From contig QKAW01000011.1 of the NCBI GenBank assembly GCA_003247135.1, positions 62,001 to 126,000 of the forward strand: DNA of 64,000 nucleotides, read 5' to 3'. Below the pieces are notes generated by a model. That model saw only the letters and a list, made by a program, of their open reading frames with translations, had not been told where the DNA came from and ran no database searches. The position numbers were made by a program, and so were the translations under genes. The DNA comes from Spirochaetales bacterium (GTDB taxonomy: Bacteria; Spirochaetota; Spirochaetia; DSM-2461). Positions 10,571-20,102 of this stretch are shown here, one piece after another; position 1 is the first letter of the stretch; each line of letters starts with the position of its first letter.

Positions 10571-10574
10571 TATA

Positions 10575-11477
10575 CTATTTCATATATTTTAGAATTTCAT
10601 CCTGTTTGAATAGGTTTGCATAGGATTTTGCAGACATTCCAAGATAATCCTTTATTTCATAATCAGCACCTGCTGTAATCAAAAATGTGGAAATATCGAT
10701 AAATCCTGCACCAACTGCTAAAATTAATGCAGTTTGCCCATTTTTACTAATATTTTCTAAATCAGCCCCTTCTGAAACAAGCAATTTTACAATATTAAGT
10801 TCACCCTCAGATGCTGCATCCATAATAGGAGTATTATGCCTGTCTTCACTAACAGCGTTAATATCTGCTCCTATATCTATTAAATATTTTACAATATCAT
10901 AGAATCTACCTCTAACAGCCAAGCACAGCATCGGTACACCTTTATTATTTCTGCTTGATGCAGAAAATCCTGCATCTATAAAATTCTGCATAATTTCAAG
11001 TTGACCAGTTGAAATACATTCACCCATTGCATCTGTTGATAAAGCAAAGCCATTATCAATTAGCTTATTTCTGGCTATTTCCTTTCTTTGAATACCACTC
11101 CATCTCTCAAATTCCGAATCTGCATAATTCTCAACACTATCATAACCTTGACCAAAATTAAATTTTGACAGGATCCTGTTCATCGAATTATCATTTTCTG
11201 TCAGATAAAAATAGCACCCTTTATTTGAACCAATAATATAGCTTAAAAGTCCAGTAAACCATACATCATTAAAATTCTCAGATGATAAAATTATAAATAC
11301 ATGTGAGTATACATCCAGAACAGCATATAATGCAGTTAACTGTTCTAGATTCCAATTTCTATCAATTTTTGATGCATCAGCTTTTAAGCCTTTTGAGTTA
11401 AATATCTTAAATATTCGTTTTAATACATATCTGTCATTTTCGGGATAAAGAATAATACTCTTCAAGAAGCCACCCAT
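10575..11477 (-). CDS. Ankyrin-repeat protein with a TIR-like N-terminal fold
   Basis: A 300-residue protein. Residues about 150-295 contain four to five ankyrin repeats with the usual 'G.T.L..A...G....V..L...GAD' signature ('NTPIMDAASEGELNIVKLLV', 'GQTALILAVGAGFIDISTFL'). Residues 1-140 look like an alpha/beta domain: strand 'KSIILYPENDR', then 'SHVFIILSSENF', then 'CYFYLTEN', an arrangement reminiscent of TIR or STALD folds. The position where catalytic TIR domains have Glu ('S.W...EL') reads VWFTGLLS, so NAD hydrolysis is not expected even if the fold is right. No signal peptide. Ankyrin identification is firm; the N-terminal fold is inference. Next to the citrate synthase gene but with its own promoter. 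Confidence 0.7.
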   Translation of the reverse strand: MGGFLKSIILYPENDRYVLKRIFKIFNSKGLKADASKIDRNWNLEQLTALYAVLDVYSHVFIILSSENFNDVWFTGLLSYIIGSNKGCYFYLTENDNSMNRILSKFNFGQGYDSVENYADSEFERWSGIQRKEIARNKLIDNGFALSTDAMGECISTGQLEIMQNFIDAGFSASSRNNKGVPMLCLAVRGRFYDIVKYLIDIGADINAVSEDRHNTPIMDAASEGELNIVKLLVSEGADLENISKNGQTALILAVGAGFIDISTFLITAGADYEIKDYLGMSAKSYANLFKQDEILKYMK

Positions 11478-11499
11478 TACTCAAAGTTTCATTTAATGA

Positions 11500-11528
11500 A
11501 GTATAATATGTTAATCGTAAAAAATCAA
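11500..11528 (-). promoter_or_regulatory. Sigma70-type promoter of the ankyrin gene
   Basis: On the minus strand TTGATT (11523-11528) is followed after 17 bases by TATACT (11500-11505), 22 bases before the ATG. Good match to the vegetative consensus and correctly placed between gltA and the ankyrin gene. Confidence 0.5.
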
Positions 11529-11555
11529 ATTATGAAATTGAGCAAAAATATAGAT

Positions 11556-11581
11556 AATAGTCCAATAATTATTGGACTATT
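11556..11581 (-). terminator. Hairpin terminator after citrate synthase
   Basis: Perfect 11-bp inverted repeat AATAGTCCAAT / ATTGGACTATT around a four-base AATT loop, four bases after the gltA TAG, with a short U-rich stretch (TATATTTTT) following on the minus strand. It separates gltA from the ankyrin promoter. Confidence 0.65.
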
Positions 11582-11585
11582 GAAA

Positions 11586-12959
11586 CTATCTGTTATCCAG
11601 TTCTTTATATATTTTTTTCTTTGCAACAGCTTTATACGCAGGTCTAATTATTTTGCCACCGGAAATAATCTCTTCTATACGGTGGGCACACCAACCTGGA
11701 ATACGGGCTATAGCAAATATAGGAGTGAACATTTCCCATGGAATACTTAACATATTATATACAAAACCTGAGTACAAATCGACATTAGCGCACATTACTC
11801 TGTCAGTTTTCTTAAATTCCTGAAATACCTTAGGTGTTAAAGTTTCTATTAAGTGATAAAGATGAAACTCTTTTTCTCTTCCTTTTTCTACAGCTAAGGA
11901 TCTGGCTTTTTTCTTTAGTAGAACAGCTCTCGGATCTGAAATTGTATAAATTGCATGTCCCATTCCATAAATAAGACCAGATTTATCAAATCCTTCCTTG
12001 TTTAAAAGTTTTCTTATATATGATTCAACTTCACTAACATCGTCCCAGTGTTCAATGTTTTTCATTGCATCTTCCATCATCTGTCGAACTTTAATATTTG
12101 CTCCACCATGTAATGGACCTTTTAACGATCCTATTGCTGATGATACAGATGAATAGGTATCAGTACCGGAAGATGAAACTACATGCATTGTAAAGGCTGA
12201 GTTATTACCTCCACCATGTTCAGCATGAATTACCAAGGAGAGATCAAGAATCTCTGCTTCAAGTTTTGTAAATTCCTTATCTGGCCTCAATAATCTGAGT
12301 AAATTTTCTGCTGTAGATAGCTGAGGATCAGGAGAGTGAATGTGAAGGGATTGTCTATCATAGTAATGTTTTTTAGCTTGATAAGCATACGCAGCCATAA
12401 CTGGTAATTGGGCAATTAATGACATACTCTGCTTTACTATATTATCAATTTCCAAACTATCAGGGTTATTGTCGAATGTGTAACTGGCTAAAACACTTCT
12501 AGCTAGTTTGTTCATAATATCTCCACTAGGAGCTTTTAGAATCATATCTTCAATAAACCCAGGAGGAAGTTCCCTATGATTTCCTAAATACTGTGAAAAA
12601 TCTTTAAGTTCTTCTATTGTAGGCAGTTTACCAAAAAGAAGTAAAAAACATGTCTCTTCAAAGCCATATCTACCCTCTTTCTGAAATCCTTCAACAAGGT
12701 CATATAGGTCGAATCCTCTATATCTAAGACGTCCTGGATGAGGAATCTTATCTCCCTCTTCCATTATATATCCATGTACTTCTCCAACTTCTGTTAGACC
12801 AACAACTACTCCTGTTCCATCAGGATTTCTTAATCCCCGTTTTACACTATACTTTTCATATAGATCTCTTGGTATTGTGTTATTCTGTTTTGCTAACCCA
12901 GAGTAGTTTGTTCGTACTGGACTAGATGAACTGTCTATTAAATTATCTTCTTTATTCAT
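11586..12959 (-). CDS. gltA: Citrate synthase
   Basis: A 457-residue citrate synthase, which condenses acetyl-CoA and oxaloacetate to citrate. Catalytic signatures are visible: HAEHGGG near residue 246, GPLHGG near 280, GMGHAIY with the second catalytic His near 335, and the catalytic Asp in NVDLYSGF near 391. The length and the N-terminal 'KIPHPGRLRYRGFDLYDLV' segment are those of the longer bacterial type found in anaerobes. Start at ATG 12959 is supported by AGGAGG nine bases upstream. In a fermentative spirochaete the likely job is supplying 2-oxoglutarate for glutamate synthesis, which fits the gltB-gltD genes elsewhere in the window; that link is inference, since aconitase and isocitrate dehydrogenase are not in view. 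Confidence 0.95.
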   Translation of the reverse strand: MNKEDNLIDSSSSPVRTNYSGLAKQNNTIPRDLYEKYSVKRGLRNPDGTGVVVGLTEVGEVHGYIMEEGDKIPHPGRLRYRGFDLYDLVEGFQKEGRYGFEETCFLLLFGKLPTIEELKDFSQYLGNHRELPPGFIEDMILKAPSGDIMNKLARSVLASYTFDNNPDSLEIDNIVKQSMSLIAQLPVMAAYAYQAKKHYYDRQSLHIHSPDPQLSTAENLLRLLRPDKEFTKLEAEILDLSLVIHAEHGGGNNSAFTMHVVSSSGTDTYSSVSSAIGSLKGPLHGGANIKVRQMMEDAMKNIEHWDDVSEVESYIRKLLNKEGFDKSGLIYGMGHAIYTISDPRAVLLKKKARSLAVEKGREKEFHLYHLIETLTPKVFQEFKKTDRVMCANVDLYSGFVYNMLSIPWEMFTPIFAIARIPGWCAHRIEEIISGGKIIRPAYKAVAKKKIYKELDNR

Positions 12960-12989
12960 TCAGGTTAGCCTCCTAGTGTAATCTGATAA

Positions 12990-13018
12990 ATTGTAACTTT
13001 TTTCACAACTAATATTAA
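12990..13018 (-). promoter_or_regulatory. Probable gltA promoter
   Basis: Minus-strand TTAATA (13013-13018), 17-base spacer, TACAAT (12990-12995), about 30 bases before the gltA start codon and after the trmB stop region. Moderate consensus match. Confidence 0.4.
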
Positions 13019-13027
13019 AAAAACATT

Positions 13028-13699
13028 TTAGTTTTTTCTGAATAATACTTCATTAATCTTATGTTTTTTATCAAGGCCTTTAGTCTCGAATTTTGTTCGT
13101 GGTCTCCAGTCCTGAGCTGTAGCATAACCCTTATATGGATTATATAGAGAATCTATAGATGATAATACATCAAGCATCTGTTCAGCATACTCTTCCCAAT
13201 CTGTAACTGCATATATATAACCATCTTTTTTTAACACTCTTAATATTTTTTCAATAAAATCTTTTTGTACTAATCTTCTTTTGTGATGTTTCTTCTTTGG
13301 CCAAGGATCTGGAAAAAATATGTGTACCCCTGAAACACTTTCATTATTAAATAATTTTTCTATTACCTCAACAGCATCATGTTCTATAACCCTAATATTC
13401 CATACATTGTTGGTTTTCATCTGATGAAGAAGCTTACCAACTCCAGGTGTATGAACTTCAATACCAATATATCCTTTATCCGGGTTATCTTTAGCAATTT
13501 GCCATGTTGCATCCCCCATACCAAAACCAATTTCTACAATAACATCCTTTCCTGGAAAAACTGATTCCAAATCAATATAATTATTCTGAAATTCAATTGA
13601 GTAATCTTTATAGAGTTCTTCATAAGATGCTCTTTGTGCAGGACTCATTCGACCTGCTCTCAAAACGTAGCTTTTAATTTCTTTTATCTTTTTTTCCAT
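13028..13699 (-). CDS. trmB: tRNA (guanine-N7-)-methyltransferase
   Basis: TrmB methylates G46 of tRNA variable loops using S-adenosylmethionine. The SAM-binding block VEIGFGMGDATW and the diagnostic HIFFPDPWPKKKHHKRRL motif are present, as is the C-terminal 'TKFETKGL' motif. I place the start at the ATG at 13699 (223 residues, MEKKIKEIKSYV), because the longer frame opens with a TTG inside the few bases after mfd and adds twelve residues (IFLHDLCNIYA) not expected in the family. The gene starts about 40 bases after mfd on the same strand, so it is probably the second gene of an mfd-trmB unit. Confidence 0.92.
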   Translation of the reverse strand: MEKKIKEIKSYVLRAGRMSPAQRASYEELYKDYSIEFQNNYIDLESVFPGKDVIVEIGFGMGDATWQIAKDNPDKGYIGIEVHTPGVGKLLHQMKTNNVWNIRVIEHDAVEVIEKLFNNESVSGVHIFFPDPWPKKKHHKRRLVQKDFIEKILRVLKKDGYIYAVTDWEEYAEQMLDVLSSIDSLYNPYKGYATAQDWRPRTKFETKGLDKKHKINEVLFRKN

Positions 13700-13741
13700 T
13701 GCATATATATTACATAAATCATGCAAGAATATCAAGGATCA

Positions 13742-16700
13742 TCAAGTTTTTAACATTGAAATTCTATCTCTGATAAACTCAGACTTCTCTTTTAAACCAA
13801 TATTTGGATCAACTTCTAAAGTCAAATAATTAGGTCTAGAAGGGTTATATCGTACTTTTCCCTTACTTATAGTAATAAGTCTAAGAACCCTCTCAGGCTC
13901 AATAGCTGTTAGCTTTCCAAACTCTATATCCAGTATATTTTTTCTTTCAATTAAACTTTTTATCCAAAGTTCCTTACATAATATCTTAAGTTCAGATATT
14001 GATAGAAGACTTAATATTTCATCAGGCAGTGGCCCAAATCTGTCATAAATCTCTTTATGAACCGCTTCAAGCTCTCCATCAGAATCGATAGATGCAATTT
14101 TTTTGTAAACTTCCATCTTTTCCGTTTGACTGGTAATGTAATTATCCGGGATAAAACCAGTATAGTTAAGTTCAAGGTAGACTTCAGGCGCCCTCTCTTT
14201 TACATCTGGAGATCTCTCTATAACCGCTTCTTCCAATAGTCGTAAATACATATCAAAACCAACAGAATGAATCTCACCAGACTGCTCTCTTCCAAGGAGA
14301 TTCCCAGCCCCTCTAACTTCCATGTCTTTCATTGCGATTTTAAAACCTGCTCCTAATTCTGTAAAATCTGATATTATCTGTAGACGTTTCATCGCAATTT
14401 CTGTTAAAGCAGAACTATCTGGATACAGAAGATAGGCGTATGCCTGTTTACCTCCACGTCCTACCCTACCCCTTAACTGGTATAATTGAGATAACCCGTA
14501 AGTATTTGCTCTGTCAATAATTATTGTATTTACATTTGGAATATCAATTCCATTTTCAACAATTGTAGTTGAAACTAAAACCTGATAAGCACCATGAATA
14601 AATCGATGCATAATATCTTCCAGATCTGTGGGATTCATCTGTCCATGAGCAGTTTCAATTAAAACTTCTGGCATCAGTTTTTCAAGAAAAAGCCTAACAT
14701 TATCAAGACTTTCGACTCTATTATGCAAAAAGAAAACCTGTCCACCTCTATCAATTTCTCTTCTGATTGCTTTTACAACAATCTCCTCAGAAAATTCCTG
14801 AACAAAGGTTTCAACTGGTTGTCTATTATAAGGAGGAGTTTTAAGAACAGACATATCCCTGATTTTTACCAGAGACATATGTAGTGTTCTTGGAATTGGT
14901 GTTGCAGACAAGGCAAGGGAATCAATAGAGTTTTTTATATTCTTTAATTTCTCTTTATCTTTAACTCCAAATCTCTGTTCTTCATCAACCATAACTAATC
15001 CAAGATTTTTATATATAACATCATTAGAGAGTAATCTGTGGGTACCAATTACAATATCAACTTCACCCTCTTTTAACAAATTTAGAACATTTTGCTGATC
15101 TTTTTTGTTAACAAATCTTGAAAGCATAAATATTTTGATAGGAAACTGTTTAAATCTTTCAATAAAATTTTCATAGTGCTGTTCTGCAAGGATAGTTGTG
15201 GGACACAAAAAAGCAACCTGCTTTCCCCCCATTACTGCTTTAAAAGCAGCTCTCATAGCTACTTCTGTTTTACCAAAACCAACATCACCACAAAGTAAAC
15301 GATCCATAGGTTTTGGTCTTTCCATATCCTCTTTTATTTCTGATATAGCATTTAACTGGTCAGAAGTCTCTTGATAGGGAAATGATGCTTCAAAGCCAAT
15401 TTGAAAATCATCATCAGGAGGGAATGCAAATCCTACGGCCCTCTCTCTCTTGGCATATAATTGAATAAGCATATCTGCCAAATCTTCTACACTTTTCCGG
15501 ACCTTATTCTTTTTCTTTGCCCAACTTTTACCACCAATCTGGTCAAGCTTAGGATTACTGCCCTCTTGTCCAATATATTTCTGAACAAGATTAACCTGTT
15601 CTATAGGTATAAAAACCGTCTCTTCTTCAGCATATAAAAGAGTTATATAATCCCTCTCATTACCTCCAACTGACATCCTTTTTATGCCCTTAAATAGTCC
15701 GATACCATGATTCACATGGACAATATAATCTCCAGGATTAAGTTCAATAAAAGAGTCTATTATTTGTGATTTAACCTTTTTTACTGCAGAAGCATTTCTT
15801 TTTCTTCTACCAAAGATTTCATTCTCCTGTATAACAGCTATTTTAAGATCAGGTAAAATAAATCCGGATGATATGCCCTCTGTAATTACAGTAACATCAT
15901 AGCCCTTTAGCATATGAGAAATTCTCTCACCCTGAGACTTACTTTCTGCAAAAATAAAGACAGCATAACCTGCTTTTTTATACATGGTTAATTCTTCTTT
16001 CAGATAGTTGACGTTTCCAAAAAAAGATCTTCCTGATTCACAGACAAAATTAGAAATAATAGGGGAAGTAATATCATACTGCTGTTTAAGTCCTGTAAAC
16101 AAAACTTTACTTAAACTGGAATCATACAAATCTTTATATTTTGACATTACTTCCTTAGGAGAAGGGACAATTAGTTTTGATGCTAATGCTTTTGTATATA
16201 ACTCAAGATATTCTCGGTCCAGGGATTCTGCCCTGGCTTCTAATGACTCTGGGTTTATAAAATAAACTGGTGAGTTGGGTTTTAAATAATCCAAAATTGA
16301 AAACTTCTTTTCAAAAGCTAGAGGATATAACAGCTCCTCCCCTCTTAACTCTCTGAATTCCTTTAATTTTCCAATGATTGATGAAATATCTCCATTATAA
16401 CAATTACCTAAATTCTCCTGTAAAATTTTAATTCTATCTTCACTCCATGTAACCTCTTTTACAGGATATAAAAATATCTCTTTTACACTATCAGTTGATA
16501 TCTGGTTTACAGGATCGAAAAATTTTATATCTTCTATTTCATCAAACTCAAAAACTATTCTTACAGCTTCGCTGGATCCAGGGGGAAAAAAATCCAGAAC
16601 TTCACCACGTAAAGCAAATTCTCCATGAATGGTTACTCTTGGAACCTTATTATAACCATATAAACTTAAAGTGTTATTTGTTTCTAAAAGATCAATTTCA

Positions 16701-17146
16701 TCACCTACTTTAAGTTTTTTAATAAAAGGGAGTAAATATTCAGGATCCGGAAGATTTGTAATAAAACTTCTAAGGGATACAATAGTTATAATTTTTTTTC
16801 CAATGAGAATATTATTTAGACAATCAACCCTTCTCCCAAAAATCTGAGATCCAGGGGAAATCCCCTTATATAACATAGTACCCCACCAAGGAAGTATTTG
16901 AACATCATCTGTCAACAATTTTATATCATTAAATAGGTCAATTGCATCCTGTTCAGATGGAACCACTACAACAGAATTTTCTTTAGTATACCGGTTAAGA
17001 GATGAAAGCAAAAATGAAGCAAATCCACCCCGAACACCATTAATTTCTATAGGAAAATCACGATCTATAAAGCCTTGAGAAATAATATTATAATCTTTAC
17101 TTCTATTTAATAGAGATAAAATTTTATTTTCTAATAATGAAACCAT
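13742..17146 (-). CDS. mfd: Transcription-repair coupling factor
   Basis: A 1134-residue Mfd, which removes RNA polymerase stalled at DNA lesions and recruits UvrA. The N-terminal UvrB-like part is followed by a CarD-type RNA polymerase interaction domain (about 470-525, 'GDYIVHVNHGIGLFKGIKRM'), then a superfamily 2 translocase: Walker A GDVGFGKTEVAMRA near 615, DEEQ near 720, SATPIPRTLHMS, and the arginine-finger motif 'QLRGRVGRGGKQAYAYLL'. The TRG motif 'GAGNLLGREQSGEI' and the C-terminal TRCF domain are present. Full length with no missing block. Divergent from the exported protein at 17196 across only 49 bases; a TATAAT-like box lies in that gap on the minus strand, but I cannot find a convincing -35. 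Confidence 0.97.
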   Translation of the reverse strand: MVSLLENKILSLLNRSKDYNIISQGFIDRDFPIEINGVRGGFASFLLSSLNRYTKENSVVVVPSEQDAIDLFNDIKLLTDDVQILPWWGTMLYKGISPGSQIFGRRVDCLNNILIGKKIITIVSLRSFITNLPDPEYLLPFIKKLKVGDEIDLLETNNTLSLYGYNKVPRVTIHGEFALRGEVLDFFPPGSSEAVRIVFEFDEIEDIKFFDPVNQISTDSVKEIFLYPVKEVTWSEDRIKILQENLGNCYNGDISSIIGKLKEFRELRGEELLYPLAFEKKFSILDYLKPNSPVYFINPESLEARAESLDREYLELYTKALASKLIVPSPKEVMSKYKDLYDSSLSKVLFTGLKQQYDITSPIISNFVCESGRSFFGNVNYLKEELTMYKKAGYAVFIFAESKSQGERISHMLKGYDVTVITEGISSGFILPDLKIAVIQENEIFGRRKRNASAVKKVKSQIIDSFIELNPGDYIVHVNHGIGLFKGIKRMSVGGNERDYITLLYAEEETVFIPIEQVNLVQKYIGQEGSNPKLDQIGGKSWAKKKNKVRKSVEDLADMLIQLYAKRERAVGFAFPPDDDFQIGFEASFPYQETSDQLNAISEIKEDMERPKPMDRLLCGDVGFGKTEVAMRAAFKAVMGGKQVAFLCPTTILAEQHYENFIERFKQFPIKIFMLSRFVNKKDQQNVLNLLKEGEVDIVIGTHRLLSNDVIYKNLGLVMVDEEQRFGVKDKEKLKNIKNSIDSLALSATPIPRTLHMSLVKIRDMSVLKTPPYNRQPVETFVQEFSEEIVVKAIRREIDRGGQVFFLHNRVESLDNVRLFLEKLMPEVLIETAHGQMNPTDLEDIMHRFIHGAYQVLVSTTIVENGIDIPNVNTIIIDRANTYGLSQLYQLRGRVGRGGKQAYAYLLYPDSSALTEIAMKRLQIISDFTELGAGFKIAMKDMEVRGAGNLLGREQSGEIHSVGFDMYLRLLEEAVIERSPDVKERAPEVYLELNYTGFIPDNYITSQTEKMEVYKKIASIDSDGELEAVHKEIYDRFGPLPDEILSLLSISELKILCKELWIKSLIERKNILDIEFGKLTAIEPERVLRLITISKGKVRYNPSRPNYLTLEVDPNIGLKEKSEFIRDRISMLKT

Positions 17147-17195
17147 ATAAACATCCGATATTATAAAAAATTACAACAACAAGTGTGGAGAATAA

Positions 17196-18137
17196 ATGCT
17201 AAAAAAATATATTATACTTTCATTTTTATTATTAATTTCAGCAATAGTTTTTGCTGAAGATAACAACTTGCAATGTACAATACGATATTTTAATAAAACC
17301 ATATATTATCCCAACAAGAGTATTCCTGTTAAAATACTCCTACAAAATAATACAACTTCTTCCAAAACATTTGATATTGCGGATCAACGATCATTTAACG
17401 TTGATTTTAAAGTGGAAACATTAAAAAAGGAAATACTGCCACATCAAGAGAAATTTATCATAGCACGTAACACAAATCAACCAGTATTTGTAAGAGAAGT
17501 TCGACTAGAGCCAGGTGATGAATATAATTTCATAGTAGATTTAGCCCAATACATAATAATAGATAAACCAGGGTTATATAATGTTACAGCAACATTTCAT
17601 ACTAAAGTTAATAATGGGACAGTGTCATATCCATTACTCAGTAACAGCCTGATACTCTCTGTAATGTCTGGAAGTGCTGATGAATCAGAAGAAATTATGG
17701 TTGAACAAGTTACAAAAGAAATTTTAAAGAAAGCTGAATTATCACCTGATAAAGTAGTTGAAAATACCATCATTGCCAGACAAAAATCACAATGGAACAA
17801 ATTTTTCCTATATCTAGATCTAAAAAAACTTTTTTTAGATAACGAAGACAGAGAAAGAAGATACAGAAGAGGCACAGAAGAGGAACAATTAACAATGCTG
17901 GATAATTTCAAAAAAGATATAATGGATGGAAATGTTGAAAGTGCCATGATTTCGACACCCTATACTTTTGAAATTACTAATACAAGCTACACCAAGGATA
18001 AGGCTACAGTAATAGTATATGCAAAATTTAAACTTCCGGATTATGTAGAAAATAAGAAATATATATATCATCTGGAGAAGAATGACCTAATTTGGTATAT
18101 AACAACCTATGAAGTAATGAATCTTGGAACAGAGTAA
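17196..18137 (+). CDS. Exported protein with Ig-like (BsuPI-type) domain, function unknown
   Basis: A 313-residue protein with a signal peptide (residues 1-20, ending VFA before EDNN). GTGGAG six bases before the ATG supports the start. Residues about 25-150 look like an immunoglobulin-like beta-sandwich ('YYPNKSIPVKILLQNNT', 'LEPGDEYNFIVDLAQYI', 'KPGLYNVTATF') of the type found in BsuPI-like domains. The C-terminal half is more helical and charged and ends with a strand-rich segment that resembles an NTF2-like fold ('YTKDKATVIVYAKFKL', 'KNDLIWYITTYEV'). No catalytic motif seen. The next gene begins four bases after its stop, so the two are probably cotranscribed. Confidence 0.6.
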   Translation: MLKKYIILSFLLLISAIVFAEDNNLQCTIRYFNKTIYYPNKSIPVKILLQNNTTSSKTFDIADQRSFNVDFKVETLKKEILPHQEKFIIARNTNQPVFVREVRLEPGDEYNFIVDLAQYIIIDKPGLYNVTATFHTKVNNGTVSYPLLSNSLILSVMSGSADESEEIMVEQVTKEILKKAELSPDKVVENTIIARQKSQWNKFFLYLDLKKLFLDNEDRERRYRRGTEEEQLTMLDNFKKDIMDGNVESAMISTPYTFEITNTSYTKDKATVIVYAKFKLPDYVENKKYIYHLEKNDLIWYITTYEVMNLGTE

Positions 18138-18140
18138 TAG

Positions 18141-18803
18141 ATGATTGTAGTCTATATTGGTATCGATAAATACAGCAATAAAATAAAATCTCTATATAAA
18201 TCCCTTGGGGCTGAAATTATTCATTATAAGAATCCATTAAAAGCAATGGATAATTTTTGTGAAATTAATCCTTCAATAATTCATTATTGTAAAAATGATT
18301 TTCCTAGGGTTTGGAAAATTGTATTGTCATCTCTAAGAGAAACCTATAAAGAAGATGAATGCATATTTGTTTTAGATGACGAATTAAATGAGAAAGAGAG
18401 TAATGAATTTGTTTATTTAAAAGGCTCTTTTAATTTAAGTCCAGATAAAATCGATAGTTACAAAGAATATTTAGAAAATACACTTATTCCTGTAAATAAA
18501 GAAAAAATATTCTATCCTGAAAATGGTGACATCTGTATTGGCTTTATGAACCCTGAGGATTTTTCATATATTTCAGGAAAAATATACTCTTTATCAGAAA
18601 GTGAAATTTTTATATACACTGATGAAAGTATAGATAGTTTAAACCTAAAAAAAGATATTGAAATACATAATGCCTCTCTTAGTTTTAGAGACAAGGTTAT
18701 TACAATTAGCTTTACAATAACCGCCTTGAATGAAAAATTAAGATGTAAAATCATTAATAAGAGTGAAGATTACTCTATATTGACCTCATCACTATTTGTA
18801 TAA
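18141..18803 (+). CDS. Cytoplasmic protein with degenerate receiver-like N-terminus and PilZ-like C-terminus
   Basis: A 220-residue protein without signal or membrane segments. The first about 110 residues alternate strands and helices in a receiver-like order ('MIVVYIGIDKYSNKI', 'SIIHYC', 'CIFVLDD'), but the acidic pocket and the phospho-accepting Asp are not evident. The last about 90 residues form a beta-rich segment ('SGKIYSLSESEIFIYTDES', 'KVITISFTITALNEKLRCKI') resembling a PilZ-like barrel; the RxxxR and DxSxxG c-di-GMP motifs are not clear. Spacing of three bases to the upstream exported-protein gene and about 50 bases to metK suggests cotranscription. Domain calls are inference. Confidence 0.5.
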   Translation: MIVVYIGIDKYSNKIKSLYKSLGAEIIHYKNPLKAMDNFCEINPSIIHYCKNDFPRVWKIVLSSLRETYKEDECIFVLDDELNEKESNEFVYLKGSFNLSPDKIDSYKEYLENTLIPVNKEKIFYPENGDICIGFMNPEDFSYISGKIYSLSESEIFIYTDESIDSLNLKKDIEIHNASLSFRDKVITISFTITALNEKLRCKIINKSEDYSILTSSLFV

Positions 18804-18851
18804 ATATAATTTTTATAATATATTGTTGTTTATATTTAATGGAGGCTAATA

Positions 18852-20030
18852 ATGGCTTATAGAAACAATTACACTTTTACTTCTGAAAGTGTAGGCGAAG
18901 GTCACCCTGATAAAATTTGTGATCAAATATCAGATGCAGTTCTAGATGCTGCACTAACGAATGATCCTGAATCAAGAGTTGGTTGTGAATGTTTTGCATC
19001 AACAGGAATGGTTCTTGTTGGTGGAGAAATGACCACTAACAGTTATATAGATATAATTCAAACAGTAAAAAACACTCTTAAAAAAATTGGATATGACAAA
19101 CCGGAATATGGTATTGATTACCAGAACTGTGCTGTTTTATCAGTTATAAATGAACAATCTGCAGATATATCTCAAGGAGTTACAGCAGGAGCTGGATTAC
19201 ACAAGGAGCAGGGAGCAGGAGATCAGGGAATGATGTTTGGTTATGCCTGTAATGAAACACCTCATTTAATGCCAGCACCAATTTTTTACTCCCATGAAAT
19301 AATGAAGAGAGCTTCAGAAGTAAGACATAACAGAATTCTGGATTTTTTACGACCAGACTCAAAATGCCAAGTAACAGTTGAATACAGAGACGGAAAACCA
19401 TACAGAATACCTGCTGTGGTACTATCCCATCAACATGATGATTATAGAAATGGCAGAGAAATTACTTACAATGAAATAAGAGAAGGTTTAATAGAGGAGA
19501 TTGTAAAAAAAGCACTACCTAACTATTTAATTGATGAAAATACAATTTACCATATAAATCCAACAGGTCGTTTTGTTATTGGAGGACCTCAAGGAGATGC
19601 CGGATTAACAGGCCGAAAAATTATTGTAGATACATATGGTGGTGCAGCAGCACATGGTGGGGGTGCTTTTAGTGGGAAAGATCCATCAAAAGTTGACAGA
19701 TCCGCTGCTTATATGGCTCGATATATTGCAAAAAATATAGTTAAAGCAAATGTAGCAGATAAGTGTGAAGTTGAACTTGCCTATGCTATTGGTGTTGCCG
19801 AACCAGTATCAGTTTTTGTTAATACATTTAATACAGGTAAGGTTGATGATAGTTTAATTGAAAAAGCTGTTTGGGAAAATTTTAACCTGACCCCAGCTGG
19901 TATAATTTCTACCCTAGACTTAAAAAGACCAATCTATGCACCTACAGCTTCCTATGGTCATTTTGGTAGAGATGAATTTCCATGGGAAAAAACAGATGTA
20001 GTTGATGCACTAATAAAGCAACTTTTATAG
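18852..20030 (+). CDS. metK: S-adenosylmethionine synthetase
   Basis: A 392-residue MetK that makes SAM from methionine and ATP. Signatures: [19 protein letters not shown] near the N-terminus, [12 protein letters not shown] near residue 118, and [19 protein letters not shown] near 270. The ATG is preceded by GGAGG at seven bases. The 48 bases upstream are plain AT-rich sequence with no SAM riboswitch, so regulation by that route is not indicated. It supplies the methyl donor for enzymes such as the TrmB in this window. A hairpin follows at 20039-20072. Confidence 0.97.
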   Translation: MAYRNNYTFTSESVGEGHPDKICDQISDAVLDAALTNDPESRVGCECFASTGMVLVGGEMTTNSYIDIIQTVKNTLKKIGYDKPEYGIDYQNCAVLSVINEQSADISQGVTAGAGLHKEQGAGDQGMMFGYACNETPHLMPAPIFYSHEIMKRASEVRHNRILDFLRPDSKCQVTVEYRDGKPYRIPAVVLSHQHDDYRNGREITYNEIREGLIEEIVKKALPNYLIDENTIYHINPTGRFVIGGPQGDAGLTGRKIIVDTYGGAAAHGGGAFSGKDPSKVDRSAAYMARYIAKNIVKANVADKCEVELAYAIGVAEPVSVFVNTFNTGKVDDSLIEKAVWENFNLTPAGIISTLDLKRPIYAPTASYGHFGRDEFPWEKTDVVDALIKQLL

Positions 20031-20038
20031 ACAAAAAA

Positions 20039-20072
20039 AAGAGTTAAAAATATTGACACATTTTTAACTCTT
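20039..20072 (+). terminator. Hairpin after metK overlapping the tRNA promoter
   Basis: A 12-bp perfect stem (AAGAGTTAAAAA / TTTTTAACTCTT) around a ten-base loop, nine bases after the metK stop. The following tract is TATATATATT rather than a clean U-run, so termination may be partial. The loop contains TTGACA, the -35 box of the downstream tRNA promoter. Confidence 0.55.
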
Positions 20073-20081
20073 ATATATATT
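20053..20081 (+). promoter_or_regulatory. Promoter of the tRNA-Asn array
   Basis: Consensus TTGACA (20053-20058), 17-base spacer, TATATT (20076-20081), about 21 bases before the first tRNA. The -35 box sits in the loop and the spacer in the right arm of the metK hairpin. Confidence 0.65.
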
Positions 20082-20102
20082 ACTGCTTGTTGTTAGAAAT
20101 AT

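Noticed and set aside
13700-13735. Longer trmB start at TTG 13735
   Set aside because: Adds residues atypical of TrmB, and the ATG at 13699 gives the usual length.
18804-18851. SAM riboswitch before metK
   Set aside because: Only 48 AT-rich bases, no kink-turn or conserved core, no terminator/antiterminator pair.
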